64,000 bases of DNA from Pilaira anomala (GCA_025716855.1 JAIXMQ010000032.1:1-64000); one strand, 5' to 3'. Shown: positions 24,330 through 37,484, counted from the first letter of the stretch. Translations and numbers: made by a program. Notes: a model not told the origin generated them from the sequence alone.

Positions 24330-25219
24330 ATGTATTTACTCTTGTTACTATTGTTAGCCCCCAGTCGCTCGATTACCCTTGACGCTGAAAAGGTGATTTC
24401 TCAGGAACAGCTGAAAAGGATTTACCTGAAAAGTTGCGATTCATTCAAATCAATGAAGGGGGTGGATAACTGTTACGATAAAGTAAAAAAAAAAAAAGAT
24501 AAATTTCACCTATACTGAAAGAATCTACTTGCGAATGGGCATAAGTAACAGTTTATAATTGCCTTAAACTTCACATGTTTAATTATCGAGATATTAACTC
24601 CTTTTTTTTTTTTTAATGGTAAAAAATCTGCAAATTCCAGAAATGCAAATAGAACTATTCGCTGGTTCTGATTTGATGACCAGCAGAAAGATTTCCTGGA
24701 CGAAAAAAAAAAGTAGATACCCTTTTTTAAAGGCAACTCGATTAGAGTTTGGCTGAGAGTGAGTAGAATGAGTGGAAGACACTGGTGTTTTCGATAACAC
24801 GAAAGAAGATTCTTTTAAAAATACCAAAAACTTAAATATGAAAGATATGTTTGTTGATCTGTCAAACGAACGCCCCTTCACTTCCCCATCTGCTGAATTG
24901 TCTGTGGCCGTTCTATTGAAGGCCGCTTTTTTTTAATTTTCTCAAGTTAGAAAAATAAGGCTATGACACGATTTAAGGCCACACAGAGCGGGTACGGTAT
25001 GCATTCTGAATTCGATGATAATACTAGCTTAAACATAGAAGTTATTGCCGACATTGCAGAGGGAGGAAAATCGACAAACAATACGGCGGTGAAAGTTACG
25101 ATCCCCCTCCAAGCCCAGGTTTTAACAACCCTGCTATCTTTTCTCCCACGTATCAGTCGTCGGCGGTGGTCCCAAATACTCGACCATCACCGGCACTACT
25201 CCCAGATAATATAAAGTTA
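24330..25219 (+). pseudogene. Decayed gene for a surface/receptor-like protein, family uncertain
   Basis: A signal-peptide-like start MYLLLLLLLAPSRS at 24330 runs into AEKVISQEQLKRIYLKSCDS, then breaks. Further open pieces in changing frames are VEDTGVFDNTKEDSFKNTKN and NMKDMFVDLSNERPFTSPSA around 24770-24900, SGYGMHSEFDDNTSLNIEV around 24985-25040, and a proline-rich tail SYDPPPSPGFNNPAIFSPTY near 25100-25160. The combination (signal sequence, domain resembling kelch-type surface proteins, Pro-rich cytosolic-like tail) suggests a membrane protein. Frameshifts make it non-functional, and the family is only a guess. Confidence 0.3.
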
Positions 25220-25583
25220 CAAAAATCCTAATGCGGTTGATATGAAAGGGGCTTCTTCTATAACTCTGTATTAGTACAAAGACCGGATGGTAGCCACTAA
25301 GTATGTTATCATGATACCTGATTTATTATTGATTATGTTTATACACACCAACCCAAATAAAAAACTATTATTCTGATCACTATCAACTTTCTTCGTTAAG
25401 GAGGGCTTCCTATGTTAAGTTTTGATATCATTACCTAAAAGCTCTTTTCTTTTAGAAGAAGGATGGATGTGACTATTTTTCTTTTTATTGAGCCTCTGAT
25501 TTTTTTTTAATACATTTTTGATTTTTCCCAAATTTTTTCATTTTTTTTTTTTTTTTTTTTTTTACATAAACTTTTGTTTAACC
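25220..25583. other. Promoter/intergenic region of RRP15
   Basis: AT-rich; a T-run of about 24 lies just upstream of the RRP15 start codon and is likely in the 5' UTR. No gene seen. Confidence 0.5.
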
Positions 25584-26414
25584 ATGGCAGCCAAGAAACC
25601 AGTTCAAAAGAAAACTGTCACTAAAAAGACAGTTGTAAAGGAAACTTTACCCAAAAAAGTTGTTGAAGAAAAGGTTGAATTGGTAGAATCAGACGATAAC
25701 GAAGAGGACGAGGACGAAGTTATGGCTGACAGTGATAATGAAGATGCCGATGTTGAAGACGATGAAGACGATGAAGACGATGACGATGAAGAGGAAGAAA
25801 ACGATGAATTCGAAGAAATGGATGTAGACAAAGGTATAATTTTTTAGAGAGAGAGAGAGAGAAAAAAAAATAGAATGATTCTGACAGATCGACATTGGCA
25901 GGTGTCAAACAACCCAAGAAATACAGTTCAGAGGCTTTCTCAGAAGCCATGACAAAGATTTTAGGTAGTACATTAACCGGTTCAGATAAAAGAGTAAGTC
26001 CTATAGTGAGAGAGAGATGAAATTGATGGAGGAGGAAAGAGTAATTAATAATAAATAAATCTGTAGCAACCTATTCTTGCAAGGTCCAAGGGTTTAGAAC
26101 GTAAACTTGAAGATGAAAAGTTAGATTATAAAGCACGCAAGATTATGTCTGCTGAGAAGAAAGCACTCAAAGAAAAGGGTCGTATCATTCCTGATTTCAC
26201 TACATTTGAATATGAAAAGGGATTAAGAAAGGTTGCAACAAGAGGTGTTGTAAAGTTATTTAATGCTATTCGTACACAACAAAAGGTGACTGAAGTAGCT
26301 GTTCAATCCGCTTCCGAGAAACGTAAAACTTTGGTAGCAATAGAAAAGGCAAAAAATGTTTCAACTATGTCAAAATCTAGCTTCTTGGATCTTTTAAAGA
26401 CTGGACAAAAATAA
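25584..26414 (+). CDS. RRP15: Ribosomal RNA-processing protein RRP15
   Basis: Exons 25584-25833, 25902-25993 and 26067-26414 give 229 aa. The start MAAKKPVQKKTVTKKT was preferred over an in-frame upstream Met because the latter would add a poly-Phe run. A Lys-rich N-terminus and a very acidic block (residues about 35-80) precede the conserved RRP15 domain: SSEAFSEAMTKILGSTL (here YSSEAFS), QPILARSKGLERKLEDEKLD, then KGRIIPDFTTFEYEKGLRKV and ATRGVVKLFNAIRTQQK. Rrp15 is a nucleolar pre-60S factor needed for 27S pre-rRNA processing. It sits near NOC2, another pre-60S factor, on the same strand. It converges with the succinyl-CoA ligase gene. Confidence 0.93.
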
Positions 26415-26752
26415 TCTTGTAAAAAATTTACCCCCCTCTTAACTCACTCAAACAAATCATTCGCTTATTATACATTTATGAAAAAAAAAACATTAAAAAA
26501 ACTGTATTTATATAAAACCATCCACGTGACTATAATAAGTGTACCTGCATAATATATATGTATATCAACAAAAATATATGTGTATTTAAAATAATAATAA
26601 GCAATTCTATTTTTTTTTTTTTCTTAATATAAAAGCCCTGATAAAAAAAAGGGGGAGGATTATTTTTTTGAACTGTATTTGGGATGTATGTGTGTAAGTG
26701 AGTGTAATTGTGAATATGAGAACATAAAAAATAAAAAAGAAGATGGAATAAT
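26415..26752. other. Shared 3' region between two convergent genes
   Basis: Holds the 3' UTRs of RRP15 (+) and the succinyl-CoA ligase gene (-). AT-rich, no ORF of interest. Confidence 0.6.
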
Positions 26753-28455
26753 TTAAGCAAACTTGATATCAACATTAGATTCTCTAGCTAATGTAACAAT
26801 CTTGGAGAAGTTAACAGCCTTTTGAGCGGCAGTATCCAAATCTTCAATAGCAAAGATACGAAGACCAGATTCATTGATTAACTTCTTGGCCTCATCAACC
26901 TTTGTACCACGAAGACGAACAATCAAAGGAATCTTGAGGTCTAAATCTTGAGCAGCAGCAATGATACCTTCTGCAATAACATCACAACGCATGATACCAC
27001 CGAAAATATTTACAAAGGCAGATGAAACATTAGGATCCGATGTAATGATCTCGAAAGCGGCCTTGACTGCTTCAGGAGTAGCAGAACCACCAACATCTAA
27101 GAAATTGGCGGGCTTGCCACCGTGAAGTTGAATAATATCCATAGTAGCCATAGCAAGACCAGCACCATTGACTGTGTAAAAGAAAAAGGAAAAAGTCAAT
27201 ATTTCTTTATGTTGGGTTCACTCGTTTTTTTTTTTTTTTTTTACAATTATATACTTTACCTAAACAACCAATGTTACCATCTAAACCAATATAATTCAAG
27301 TTGTATTTGGCAGCAGCAATTTCACGAGGATCTTCTTGAGTGAAATCACGGAAACTGAAAACTTCCTTTTGCTTGAAATCAGCGTTATCATCAAAGTTTA
27401 ACTTGGCATCCATACAAAGAACTAATCAAGAAAAAAAAAAAAGGGTCAATATTAGATTTGTTATTTGTTATTATTATTTTTTTTTTTTTTTTTACCTTGG
27501 TTATCGCTAGATTCGGACAAGGGGTTGATTTCAACTTGAGTAGCATCTCTCTCATTGAAGAGCTTGAAGAGACCGAGGAAAGTATCGGCAGCTTGTTCTT
27601 GACCCTTGGGAGTGAAACCCATATCCTTGGCAAGCTTTAAAGCGATCTCCTTGGTAAGACCAACCTTGGGATCAATAGGTAAAGTGATGATAGCTTCAGG
27701 GTTTTGAGCAGCAACACTTTCGATGTCAACACCACCCTGGTTGGAAGCGACAATAACGGGACCAGCAGACTTACGATCCAACAAAATAGCAAAGTAATAT
27801 TCGTTACGAGCATATTTACGTTCACAAATATAAACAGAGTTACAAGGCTTACCCTCAGCACCAGTTTGTTTGGTAACTAAGTTATGACCAAGCATCTTTT
27901 CAGCGAGTTCTCTAGCTTGTTCGGGTCTATAATAATGATTTGTAAAAAAAAAAATTTTTGGTTAGTTTTTTTTTTTTTTTTTTTTTTTTGATTCCCACCC
28001 TCTCTCTATACTTTAAATGAATTAATAACTTACGTGTTGAAAGTCTTGACACCGCCCTTGTATCCGTTATCGAAAGTACCCTTACCACGACCACCAGCAA
28101 GAACTTGAGCCTTGATCACAAGATCATCAGAACCTATATAGTTATAATAATTAATAAATTATTTACGAGTAACAAATATAATCAATTTTACCAAGGTTCT
28201 TTGCGATTTCGTAAGCTTCTTGAGGAGTGTTGGCAACTTCACCCTTAGGAGCATTGATACCATAATCTCTTAAAAGCTTAACGGAGAGATATTCATGAAT
28301 GTTAAGGAAACGCTTTTGTTGTTGAAGAGGCTTGCGAGCAACCTAAATTTTTTTTTTTTTTCTGTTTAAGATTCAGTTGTTTAAATAACTCTATGAATAT
28401 TTACCAAAGAAGCACGTTGTGCGATAGAAGAAACGGTACGTAAAGAGTTGAACAT
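26753..28455 (-). CDS. Succinate-CoA ligase beta subunit, mitochondrial
   Basis: Six exons on -: 28405-28455, 28192-28342, 28034-28133, 27496-27926, 27260-27421, 26753-27171; 437 aa. The first about 25 residues ([16 protein letters not shown] plus the start of exon 2) form a mitochondrial presequence ending before [19 protein letters not shown]. The ATP-grasp domain carries [14 protein letters not shown]. Later parts include [40 protein letters not shown] and the CoA-ligase block [18 protein letters not shown], then [16 protein letters not shown] and [14 protein letters not shown]. It catalyses the reversible succinyl-CoA to succinate step of the TCA cycle with an alpha subunit encoded elsewhere. 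Nucleotide preference (ATP versus GTP) is not decided here. Homologous to yeast LSC2 and animal SUCLA2/SUCLG2. Confidence 0.95.
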
Positions 28456-30017
28456 TTTTAATTATAATAAAAAAGAAGAAGAAGAAAAAGAAACCAAGTA
28501 GTAACTTAATTTTAGTTTTAAAAAGATAAAAAAAAAAAAAAAAGGGATCCAATTGTTACTTACTTCGGGGTTTGTTTCAAGTTATTACAGTACAAAAAAG
28601 CGGGTAAGTACGGAATAAAAAAAAAAACTTTAGTCACCCGAAGAGAGTCCGCACACACACACCTTGATTTATACGATTAAATCATAAATTGTACATTTAG
28701 GTGTATACATTACTCAAAAGTTGAAATAAATAAATAAAAAAAAAAAAAGAACTGTGTTTATTCTACTTTAATGATGACATCACCCACTGTATGATAGAAT
28801 TAATTAAATTTGTTATAAAGTACGCGTTTAAATTTAACGATAAAAAAAAAAAACTTTTATTGGTTTTTAGATAACAATCAAGTTCAGCTTATTTAATTTC
28901 TTTTTGATCAAAAGTATAAAAAGGAAGGTTTTCAATTTTCTCATAAAAAAAAAAAAAAGGGCATACCTGGTTGAAGTGCGGGTAAATCAAGGGAAATAAA
29001 TAAGTTATTCATATAAAATTACCAATCAAAAAAAAAAAAAAAAAAAAAAAATCGGCATTTTTGTTCATTCATCTTTTTTTTAAAAACGTTTATATTTTCA
29101 AGTGTTATAAATATTAAACGTTTTGTTTGTTTGTTTTTTTTTATCTTTCCCCACACTTTTTTTTTTTTTTTTTTTTTTTCACAGTGACCTGGGAAAAAAT
29201 CGACAATAATTTACAAATTCGAATATCTTAAATGGGAACACAAAATGGTCAATTTTAAATGTCAGTTAAAAGCACATGAAAAATTCCCACCATCCTTCAC
29301 ACTCTGAATGTTTATAATATTGATAATAAATTGGTTTAAATGCAGTGTCAAGTTTAAAATGTAGTGCCAAGTTTAAATGAGTTTATTTCTACTGATTCAT
29401 GTTCATTATACACTCATAATCAAGTAGATATATAGACATCTTTTTGCGTCTTCAAAAGTAGTTTACTGATGACTGTTACACGCTATATGCTTATTACCTA
29501 AATTTAATCATTGTATATTTAGTAGAATCAATTCAATTGAACTCGTTACTATGACTACACACATTATATGTACTTGACAAAAACAGGAACATACCGGAAT
29601 CATAAGTCGCTCCGATGAACTTGAACCTCCGTATATAGTAAAAAACATTTCGTACATTTTAAGCTTTTTTAATGGAAAAGCAAACACAAAAAAGTATAAA
29701 TATTAATGAATTTTTTTTTTTTTTTTTCACTCCTAAGGTTCCCGAAGTACGTATATAGTCTATGTGGGAAAACTTCTTTTTTTCCTAGATAAATGTACAT
29801 AGCAGGGAATAAGAAGTTTTTCCTGCTGCTTCTTTTTAAAAGGCTTGTAGTATATGTATACATGTGAACACACAAAAAATAAAAGAAAAAAAAATGGATA
29901 TGTTATTATTTTTAGATGTTATTATTACAATAATAGGCTGTACAAAAGAATAAAAAGGTGTGTGTGTGTGTTGTATATATAAAAAAATCTATTTTTTTTT
30001 TTTTTTTTTTTTTTTTT
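28456..30017. other. Intergenic region upstream of the succinyl-CoA ligase gene
   Basis: AT-rich with many A- and T-runs. The part next to 28455 is the promoter; the part next to 30018 is the PPR gene 3' UTR. No gene recognised between. Confidence 0.55.
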
Positions 30018-32793
30018 TTAGGTCTGTAAAGAAATGAAATCATGATGTTTAGCCAAAGTTTGAATCATTTCTATCCAAACAGTTGAAGAATTAGGAGGAT
30101 TAGGTAATTTTAGATATTCCTGATAGACTTGATTTGCCATATCCAATTGACGATTTTTTATCAAAGCGGTCATGACAGCATAATAAGATCTCACCATACT
30201 TGGCTTATTCTGGTTCACGTCCTTCCATAATTCTCTAACGGTATCGAAATCAGAGACAGAGTAAGCTCCCCAAATCAAAAGATCATAGGTATACGGATCT
30301 GGGATGACATTCGTATCTTGTTTTAACTCTTGATAGACTAATTTTGCAACAGGATACCAAGCTCTTGTTTCTGGTGTTAAACATGTTAAGAGTGCATTAT
30401 AATGATAGATTGTAAATATTTGATTTTGCTTCTTTAAATCATTCCATAATTTCCATGCACTCTCTGGACTATTTGAATTATGGTATGCTCTTAATAAAGT
30501 CATGGCCGATTGTTTATCCATCCATTTCTTCTCTTTTAATGTTGTATAGATTGATTCAATTTTGGCTATATTTCCTTCTAAACCATATGCTTCGGCTAAC
30601 GTAGTTAAAGATGCAGGATCACTTGATATACCGGCTTTACTGATACCTTCTAATAATTCAATCGCTCTCTTTTCATTTCCTGAATCCAAAAATACTCGAG
30701 CCAAAATGGTATAAATCACTAAATCTGCTGTAATATTTTTATCCAACATTTCTCTAAATAGTGCATATGATTTTTCAAATTCTCCATTTTCAGCATATCC
30801 TTTGATAAGCGGTGCATAACTGATTGCGTTTGGTACTCTATTATAAGGCGCAACTGACATACCTCTCAATATATCTTGTGCTTTATCCATTTTTCCAATA
30901 CTTGCATATCCATAAATTAAATGAGAAAATATAAATATATTGGGTTGAATACCATCATCTATCATTGATTTAAAAATAGTTTCTGCTTTCATCATATCAC
31001 CTTGATAAGCTGCATTTCGAAGATTGAGAGCAAAGGTATAGATATCTGGATGAAGTTTAGTTGTATCGAGAGATTGAATAACTGCATCTAATGAAGGGAC
31101 GGATGATTTAAAGAATTTGCCTGCTGATTGTAATACTGTATTATAAGTACGTGTAGAAGGCGTATTATTAAAATCGATCAAATCTATAAATCTATCAAAA
31201 CTGGATTCTGAATCTTGTTCTGTAAGCCTTGATATTAAAATGTTTTGAGAGACCGTATCTAACGTAACACTACCATCTGCCAACATGTTACTTAAATGTG
31301 GTGCAATCATATTTGCTTTTTCTGGATACTTTAGTGAACAATTCAATAACATATTATAAATATAATTATTGTTTGGTATTCCTTTTCTTTGCATCACATG
31401 AAAATATCTGAGAGATTCTTTTACGTTACCAAGATCAGCATAATATTGAATAAAGCTGCCATAAGTCACTGTATCAGGTTCTAATTCAAGTCTAACCATC
31501 GTATCGTATGCTTGAAAAGCTTCATTTGTATCATTGTTGTTTAAATAATAGTTGATCAATATGTTGAATGTATACGTGTCAGGTTTAACTTTAGGTAAAC
31601 TATTTTCCTTTTTATCTTCAATCACTACGGGTGCTGATTTACCACAACCACAATTTCCACATCCACCACCACCAGCGCTTTTTTTTTCAGGTAAATCAAA
31701 TTTACTTTTTAATTCTTCAATAAGTTCTAAACTGTTTGCAGCTGTATAACATTTAAGTAAAGTATTAAGTGTTTCTGTCTCTTGCTTATGTCCTAATTTC
31801 AACATGATCTTATTTAATCTTAATACAGATTGAATAATAGATTGAACTTCTTCAGTATCTTTTAGTCCGGCATAATAAATAATTTGATCTCCCAAGGCAT
31901 CCATTAAAGTTGTAAATGTCCTTCTGTTCGGCACAATAGCTAAATCAATCATCTTTTCCATCCAAAGATTCGTAATTTCTTTATCTTTTTCAGTTTTACA
32001 GTTCTTGATATAACCATTTAATAAAATATGAAAAGTAGTTCTATCAGGTGAAGTCATCTTTTCGAAAATCTTTTCAGCACCTTGTATCTGATCAGATTTT
32101 ATTTGAGCAGCCAACAACATGTTATAAGAAGTTGTATCCATTAAGCTTTTACGAGTCATTTCTAATTCGATCGTCTTTAATCTTGATAGACATCTCTTTT
32201 GAGTGATTTCGTCCATGAATCGAAATCGACTGACATAAGCGGATAATAAAGTATTATAATGTTCGGTTGTAGGTTGTGAATTACAATAATGGGACATATT
32301 ACGGAAAATGGATTCTACTCGCTTTAATTGATCTAATTTACCATACAATTCAATCACTGTACAGAATTCGGTCTTATCCCATAAAGGAATATGTGATTGA
32401 CGAACAAGACCTGCTAATTTTTCCAAGCGTGTAAAATACAAGTGTTGGAGTTTTCCAAAATCAAGAGCTAATCGTGGAAAGTTAGTTTCGACTTGTGAGG
32501 ACAAGGATTGTAAAAGCATGTGTGCAGTAGTTTGAGGTATATAGGTAAGTGAAGCGATCGATTTATCGAATAATTTCCAAGCTTCTTCGAGTTCATTCTT
32601 TTGTAAATGAGAATGAAGAGATAATATGACAGGAGAAGATACTTGTTTATTTACAGTCTTACTGACATGAATTGGAATTCGACGTTTCGAGATAGATTTT
32701 TGATACAATTGTTGTTCGATAGAGTCTATTTCGTTTAAAAGGCTAGATACTATATAACGGAATATTAGACAAATATACAAATAAGGGTTTTTT

Positions 32794-32829
<36 letters not shown>

Positions 32830-32955
32830 TGTCGAACGAGTGTGGTTAGACACTTGTCTTGTTTGACAGGTTTGTCCAGTTAATAATAATGCTTTCCATA
32901 ATCGTTGAGTTCGAGTTATTTCTGAATGCAGGTGCTGACACCGCATATGAACCAT
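30018..32955 (-). CDS. Large pentatricopeptide-repeat (PPR) protein, probably mitochondrial (953 aa)
   Basis: Exons 32826-32955 and 30018-32749. The N-terminus MVHMRCQHLHSEITRTQRLW is basic with few acidic residues, like a mitochondrial presequence. The rest is an array of about 35-residue helical repeats of PPR type: TYNMLLAAQIKSDQIQGAEK, TYTFNILINYYLNNNDTNEA-like (here PDTYTFNILINYYLNNND), VTYGSFIQYYADLGNVKESL, FIFSHLIYGYASIGKMDKAQ and VIYTILARVFLDSGNEKRAI. PPR proteins bind organellar RNA and act in processing, stability or translation. The specific target cannot be inferred. A Gly/Cys-rich insert (GGGGCGNCGCGK) sits between two repeats at about residue 420, unusual for this family. The intron contains a (TA)n run. 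Confidence 0.88.
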
Positions 32956-33204
32956 TGAATTATTTTGTTTACAGAAAGCAAAAAAAAATTATTTATTATA
33001 ACCCCCTTGGCCATGATTTTTTTTTATTTTATTTTATTTTATTTTATTGGGCCCCAGCGGTGTAATTTTTAAAATGGCCTTATATTTTTATTTTTTTTTT
33101 TTTTTTTACTCACTTGTCAAAAATTAAGAAGTGAAAGAAAAAAAATATATCATAGTTATCAGATGACGTAAGCATAAACTGAATGAAAGGTTTTTATTGG
33201 ATAA

Positions 33205-34224
33205 TTAATCTATTTGCAAACTGTTAAATTGTTGTCGAAATTGTATTGAGCCAACTCTTTGATGACCATTATTATTGCTATTGTTTCTCATATTATTATT
33301 ATTATTATTGTTGTTGTTGTTGTTATTATTATTGTCGATTATCATTTCACCTCTTTTCGCCGATTCAATCATTTGTTCCAACTCTCTAATTCTTTCTTTA
33401 TATCTACCTACATCCTCACTTAATTCTTTAATATGATCCACAGATAATTTTAAAATTGTTCCTTTATTTATAGCTCTTCCATTTGCACCAACTTGATTAC
33501 TTTGAACTGACATTACATTTGAGCTTGTAGGTGCAGAATCTAATAATCTAGCGGGTAAAAGTGTGCATAGTTCTAATAAAATTAGAATTAATATACATGC
33601 ATAATATATATATATATTTAATTAGTTACCATGGATACGCTCGTTTATATTATCTCTTCTTCTTCTTTCAACTGCATTATGAGATTCCCTTCGTCTACGT
33701 CTCTTTTCAAACATTTCTTGTAGGCTTTAAATTTATTGTGATTAGTGAATTACAGATGCATATATATATATATAGAAACAATAAAAAATAAAAATAAAAA
33801 CTCACTTTCTTTGTTGTCCTTCTTCATCTTCATTACCAGTAAAACCATCTAAATGGCTTGTAGAAGTAGAAGGAGACACAATTAAATCTCGATTATTACC
33901 ATGAAATATAGGAGATTGACCAAAAGAAGAACCGTTTGAGTCCATACTTGTTCCAAACCAGCTTTGTTGATTATTATTGTTATTATTATTATTATCATTT
34001 GAAAAGGCCATACCAGCATTACGATGCGAAGGAGGACTCATAGCAGATGCTACTGTACCAAATGAATTTTGACGTTGATGGTATTGTGTTGGATTGAATA
34101 ATCTATTATTGTTTCGTTGTACTACAGGTACTGCTCCAACTGTTGTATGTGGAGTACCTGACATACCTTGGTTTGTAAAATGTTCATTTTCAAGGTTATA
34201 ATCTTGCTGTGTTGGTGAATACAT
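33205..34224 (-). CDS. bHLH transcription factor (293 aa)
   Basis: Exons 33806-34224, 33630-33724 and 33205-33572. The basic region and helix 1 read RRRRRESHNAVERRRRDNIN then ERIHELCTLLPARL. Helix 2 follows a loop of about 30 residues: GTILKLSVDHIKELSEDVGR. The E-box-reading His-Glu-Arg positions (H-N-A-V-E-R-R-R-R) are present, placing it with class B/MiT-USF-like factors that bind CACGTG. The NKGTILK helix-2 start is especially like MITF/TFE proteins. A heptad-like extension (YKERIRELEQMIES) could be a short leucine-zipper. The N-terminus is disordered with an Asn run; a second Asn run (about 14 N) follows the zipper. It probably dimerises in the nucleus; target genes unknown. Confidence 0.88.
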
Positions 34225-34320
34225 GATATAATGATCAAAAAGAAAAAAAGAGAGAGAGAAAGAATAAAAAAAAAAAAAAGGAAAAGAAAAGGAAAGGTAT
34301 TTTTTTTTTTCCCCCTTTAT

Positions 34321-34351
<31 letters not shown>

Positions 34352-34498
34352 TGAAACTGCGTGAGAATACAACAACAACAACAACAACAACATTTATAAA
34401 ACAAACAAAGGTATGACATAAGCAAATCAGCGGGTTTTATGCACCTTTTTTCTCTTTTTTTTTTTTTAAGAAAAAGGAGTATATGATCTCAAGACCTT

Positions 34499-36489
34499 TT
34501 ACCAGTGATCTTCATTTGGATATTCAACCAGTTCAATTCTTTTACTTGATTTTTCTTGTTCCCAATTATTAAAATAAGCCTTCATCTTGTCTATTTGATT
34601 TATATTTACAGTTGGTATAATTTGTTTAATATTTAAACTTGCAATAAATGATGCGAGTTCTCTAAAGCTTGAATGTTCTGAATAAGGCACGGCATATAAT
34701 TTGATATGTTTGTAATCGTAATATGGTGAAAGCACAAGTGTTCTATCAGATGGTGGTAAGATAATATGACTTAGGGGTGCTAATTTCATATCTGATATTT
34801 CTGATTTACTAGACTTGTATGTCCATCCTGTTGGCTTAAATCCAATTAATGAATCAAAATGTGTCTTGTGATCGCATAAATACTTTGACATGATCTATAA
34901 ATAATAATATAGTTTTAATAACCGTACATATATACTTGTATTTAGTATTATTACATCGCCGCGTATATCTCTTAATGATACCACATGCACTTGTGCCTCC
35001 ATTGGATCATTTGTAAGCATAGAATTCAACTCTTTATCTTGTTGACATAACAATATCTTTCTCTTTTTTGGTGGAGCATATATTTTACAATTCAACAATT
35101 TTGCAATATCTTTTGATATACATATATTTAAATATACATATACATATAATGTCTTTTTTTTGTATCACAATAATAACTTACTAAAAAAGACTCTTTCTTT
35201 TCCAATTGTATAAGTTCCAACTACAATTAACGCTCGTGATTTAAATGTCATAAGATCTGGTTTCTTTTTTGTTATCCAATTATCTAGTAAAGACATTACT
35301 GCTGGTTTTTTCGGTTCCATATTCAATTCCTCCTTTACAGTTTTACAAACTGCTTGAATACATTCTTCTTGAGCTGGAAAAGCATATTGAGGGTTAAGAT
35401 AAGTTGTATCTAAATAAAGACAATTGATTGCTGCATTTTCTGGTTGACGTATAAATGGATGTAGGCACATGCGTGGTGTGGCTCTAAAGTCTCCTGTATG
35501 TAAATGTCTTAGGGTGATACCACTATCAAGTTTTACAATAAATAAAAACAAGACTGAACCAGGACAATGATTTGCATCAATTAATCCAATTGTCACATTG
35601 GATCCAGGTAAAGGATATAATTCATTCATTGGTAAAGCATGAATATATCGACTATCAACATGCAATTCTTGTTTCACCAAGTTTGCCGTAACTTGGGAGC
35701 AATAAATTGGACCATGAGACCAATTTGCCCTTAATCCACCAAAATGATCAGAGTGGTAATGCGTTAAAAAGTACCCGTCACAATCTGATATTTTACCAAA
35801 ATTAAATGCATCCACAACAAATCTGGTATCTGATAACAACATTTTCCTTTTTTCAGCCAAACTTTTTTTTTTTTTCTTTATTCTAATATGTATAGCTTAC
35901 CTCGAACACGCTTATAGAACGGGCACATCTTTTTCTTACCTCTATCGATATTACTTTTTATTTCTACAGGTTTAATAATACTCTTTGTGTCAGTGGTATT
36001 TGTTGGCAAAGATGAAAATAAGCTTTTCCATGAAGAAGGTAAAACCCCACTTGAATTTTCTTCTTTTGGTTTAATACAGGTTTCTTTTTCCTCTTTTGGC
36101 ACCAAGTTTTTCTCTTCTTTATCTTTTAATTCGATATCATTCTCTTTCTCTTCATTTGATACCACCTCTTCAACTAATACGACTGTTTCCCTCTTTATCG
36201 ATCCAAAGCTAAACTTATCTTTCCAGGTTACACTAACGGAACTCTCTTTTAATTGTTGTAAATCTAAGCAACGGTTAACATGAACCTCCATCGATTCAGA
36301 CTCAACATGAATAAAACTGGAACAAGAAGGGCATTGTTCCTTCTTCACTTTTAAACCGGTTATTTCATTTTCTACTTGTTCTTCTTGTTCGGTCTTGACC
36401 TTTTTCTTGGGTGGCGATTTAAAATAAGAATCGATAGAAAAGTATTTTGATCTAGTTAATTCTTCTTTACGACCTTGCTTTTCCTTCAT
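34499..36489 (-). CDS. PSO2: SNM1/Pso2-type DNA interstrand cross-link repair nuclease (595 aa)
   Basis: Exons 35901-36489, 35182-35829, 34955-35109 and 34499-34894. The N-terminal about 195 residues are charged and hold a small zinc finger (KKEQCPSCSSFIHVES...HVNRC), as in Pso2/SNM1A (UBZ-like). The metallo-beta-lactamase domain starts CPFYKRVRDTRFVVDAF, followed by motif 2 FLTHYHSDHFGGL (HxHxDH). DANHCPGS and LHTGDFRATP follow, then the beta-CASP part with LYLDTTYLNP and, near the end, GFKPTGWTY, PYSEHSSFRELASF and IPTVN. The family is a 5'-3' exonuclease acting on DNA interstrand cross-links. The first intron uses the acceptor TTGTTATCAG, giving a join identical in layout to human SNM1A. 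A start at the in-frame TTG 45 nt upstream was rejected. Confidence 0.93.
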
Positions 36490-37484
36490 TTTATTGTACG
36501 TAGTAACAAGTAAAAAAGAAATATTTAGAACCAAAAAAAAAAAAAAAGAGAGAGAGAGAGAGGGAAAAACGTCACATCGTATGTTTGGGGGAAAAAAAAC
36601 GGTCTTTACTGTCTTTTGAAAAAAAAAAAAAGGATTGCCATTGTTTGTAAAACGTTATCGTCCTAAAGTTCTCAATAGTGTTTTCAAGTATAGAAGTCAA
36701 CTCGAACATACTACATAAGCATAATAACAAGCATAATGGTCATGCTTAATATAGAAAGATGCTGTCAGTTACTTGGAACTAATTCGTATCACGCATTTGA
36801 GCACATGCAGCAGGATAATTTTCCACGAGCTTTGAGATCGATTTTTTTTTTCATTTGAAAGCTAATATAATGTTAACTAGCGATAAGTCTAAAAGATACT
36901 CTTTCTAGACCCTCTGTTATCCTTCAAGGATGTCTACTTTAGAGCCTATTTTAATAAAATACAAAAAACTTTTAAACTTCGAGCTGCTATATATAGCTAT
37001 ATAATCGGTTATTTTGTTTGCGGTTGCTTTTACGATTGTTACTTCCATTTAATTCGACTTTTATGACTTTGCAGTGTCTTAAAAACGAAGCTTAAACAAA
37101 ATTATGGTTAACTTTGTCTAGATTTCATCGCATTCGCTATCAGTCCTCCCGCGTTGATTATTAACCCCATTATTCGTATAAGATTGCTACAAAATTATTT
37201 GCTTTGTGAAAAAAAAAAAATGTAAAAGCATACAAAATATGACGCTGATCTTTACAAAATATGTTTGTCCTTCTTTTATTTTTACAACAGGTATTAGACC
37301 GGTTACAGACTGATAAGTTCAATCGATCATAGGAATATTAATAATAAAATGAATGATATATGTTATGCTTATCCTATAATATTAAAATTATTAGCAACTT
37401 GTTCTGCAGCAACGAGCTAAGGGCTAATTGTTACTTGAGTTTGTAATAACTACTTGATTATTATTGTTGACTTTTTTATTGATT
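36490..37484. other. Intergenic DNA, no gene seen
   Basis: Contains the PSO2 promoter near 36490-36700, a (GA)n at about 36548-36562, and otherwise AT-rich sequence without coding character. Confidence 0.5.

Noticed and set aside
25604..25831. Antisense poly-Ser ORF over RRP15
   Set aside because: Mirror of the Asp/Glu-rich region of RRP15; not a gene.
35830..35862. Alternative PSO2 splice acceptor just after the A-run
   Set aside because: It shifts the frame; the acceptor TTGTTATCAG gives CPFYKRVRDTRFVVDAF, matching the family.
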